A DNA stretch of 64,000 bases. It comes from Sphingomonas canadensis (lineage in GTDB: Bacteria; Pseudomonadota; Alphaproteobacteria; Sphingomonadales; Sphingomonadaceae). The position numbers were made by a program, and so were the translations under genes. Numbering within the stretch: the stretch's first letter is position 1; the number at the start of each line of letters is the position of its first letter. Positions 63,085 to 64,000 of the stretch are shown here, one piece after another. The notes under the pieces are model-generated. The model was not told the origin of the DNA. It made no database searches and worked only from the letters and a program-made list of their open reading frames with translations. The stretch spans positions 845,056 to 909,055 of the forward strand of contig NZ_JAPDRA010000001.1 of the NCBI RefSeq assembly GCF_026013525.1, given 5' to 3'.

Positions 63085-64000
<916 letters not shown>

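Overview
The window is a high-GC, densely coded chromosomal segment of an alphaproteobacterium, most likely a member of Sphingomonadaceae (Sphingomonas or a close relative). The evidence is a divK response regulator next to a DUF3572 gene, two TorF-type porin genes, hflK-hflC-degP in one run, dapD beside a pyrimidine nucleotidase-like HAD gene, a GT4/GH130 pair, an opacity-type outer-membrane protein, and many ATGA stop/start overlaps. The genus is inference; no rRNA, tRNA or CRISPR array is visible.

Layout. 1-8.7 kb: a 5'-truncated L,D-transpeptidase, PEP carboxylase, a thioesterase, a Bcr/CflA-type exporter, a GDT1-like membrane protein, ribosomal protein L33 (a 55-residue gene), divK, DUF3572, a HAD protein and RidA. 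8.7-10.7 kb: two tandem TorF-family porins, each behind a copy of the same palindrome-bearing leader. 10.7-12.7 kb: an insertion element with 18-bp terminal inverted repeats. It carries a frameshifted IS1595-type transposase and, on the opposite strand, two overlapping passenger genes. It abuts a beheaded HTH regulator gene and that gene's membrane-protein partner. 13.5-17 kb: a GT39-like glycosyltransferase, dnaN and an outer-membrane barrel protein with a clear terminator. 17-23.4 kb: a histidine phosphatase and secreted protein, a long palindrome, a divergent LysR/epimerase pair, a lower-GC NYN-nuclease gene with a structured leader coupled to rlmN, and a metacaspase-like gene. 23.4-33.2 kb: cyclopropane synthase, TauE-like permease, cytochrome b561 plus a sulfite-oxidase-like molybdoenzyme, DUF1801, a MATE pump, argG, a secreted protein, a DEAD-box helicase and YaiI.

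33.2-41.8 kb: a GT2 and two large polytopic membrane proteins (probable surface glycan genes), a FemAB/GNAT-like protein, a cystathionine beta-lyase overlapping a mercaptopyruvate sulfurtransferase, and queF. 41.9-48.3 kb: a GT4-toroid fusion with GH130, an OPT transporter and a decayed VapBC pair. 48.3-55.2 kb: a HerA-like ATPase, degP, hflC, hflK, then divergently an Mrp-type ATPase and a CoA-binding protein. 55.2-64 kb: a 400-bp gene-free stretch, a kynureninase-like enzyme, a TbpB-like lipoprotein, dapD, a HAD nucleotidase, a luciferase-like oxidoreductase, a PepSY/response regulator/histidine kinase operon and the start of an ABC-F ATPase.

Most genes are housekeeping or envelope functions. 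The accessory interest lies in the 10.7-12.9 kb element with its unknown two-gene cargo, the NYN gene with its own promoter and folded leader at 20.35-21.2 kb, the metacaspase-like gene, the broken VapBC, and several families of intergenic palindromes, one of which supplies the stop codons of two unrelated genes 32 kb apart.
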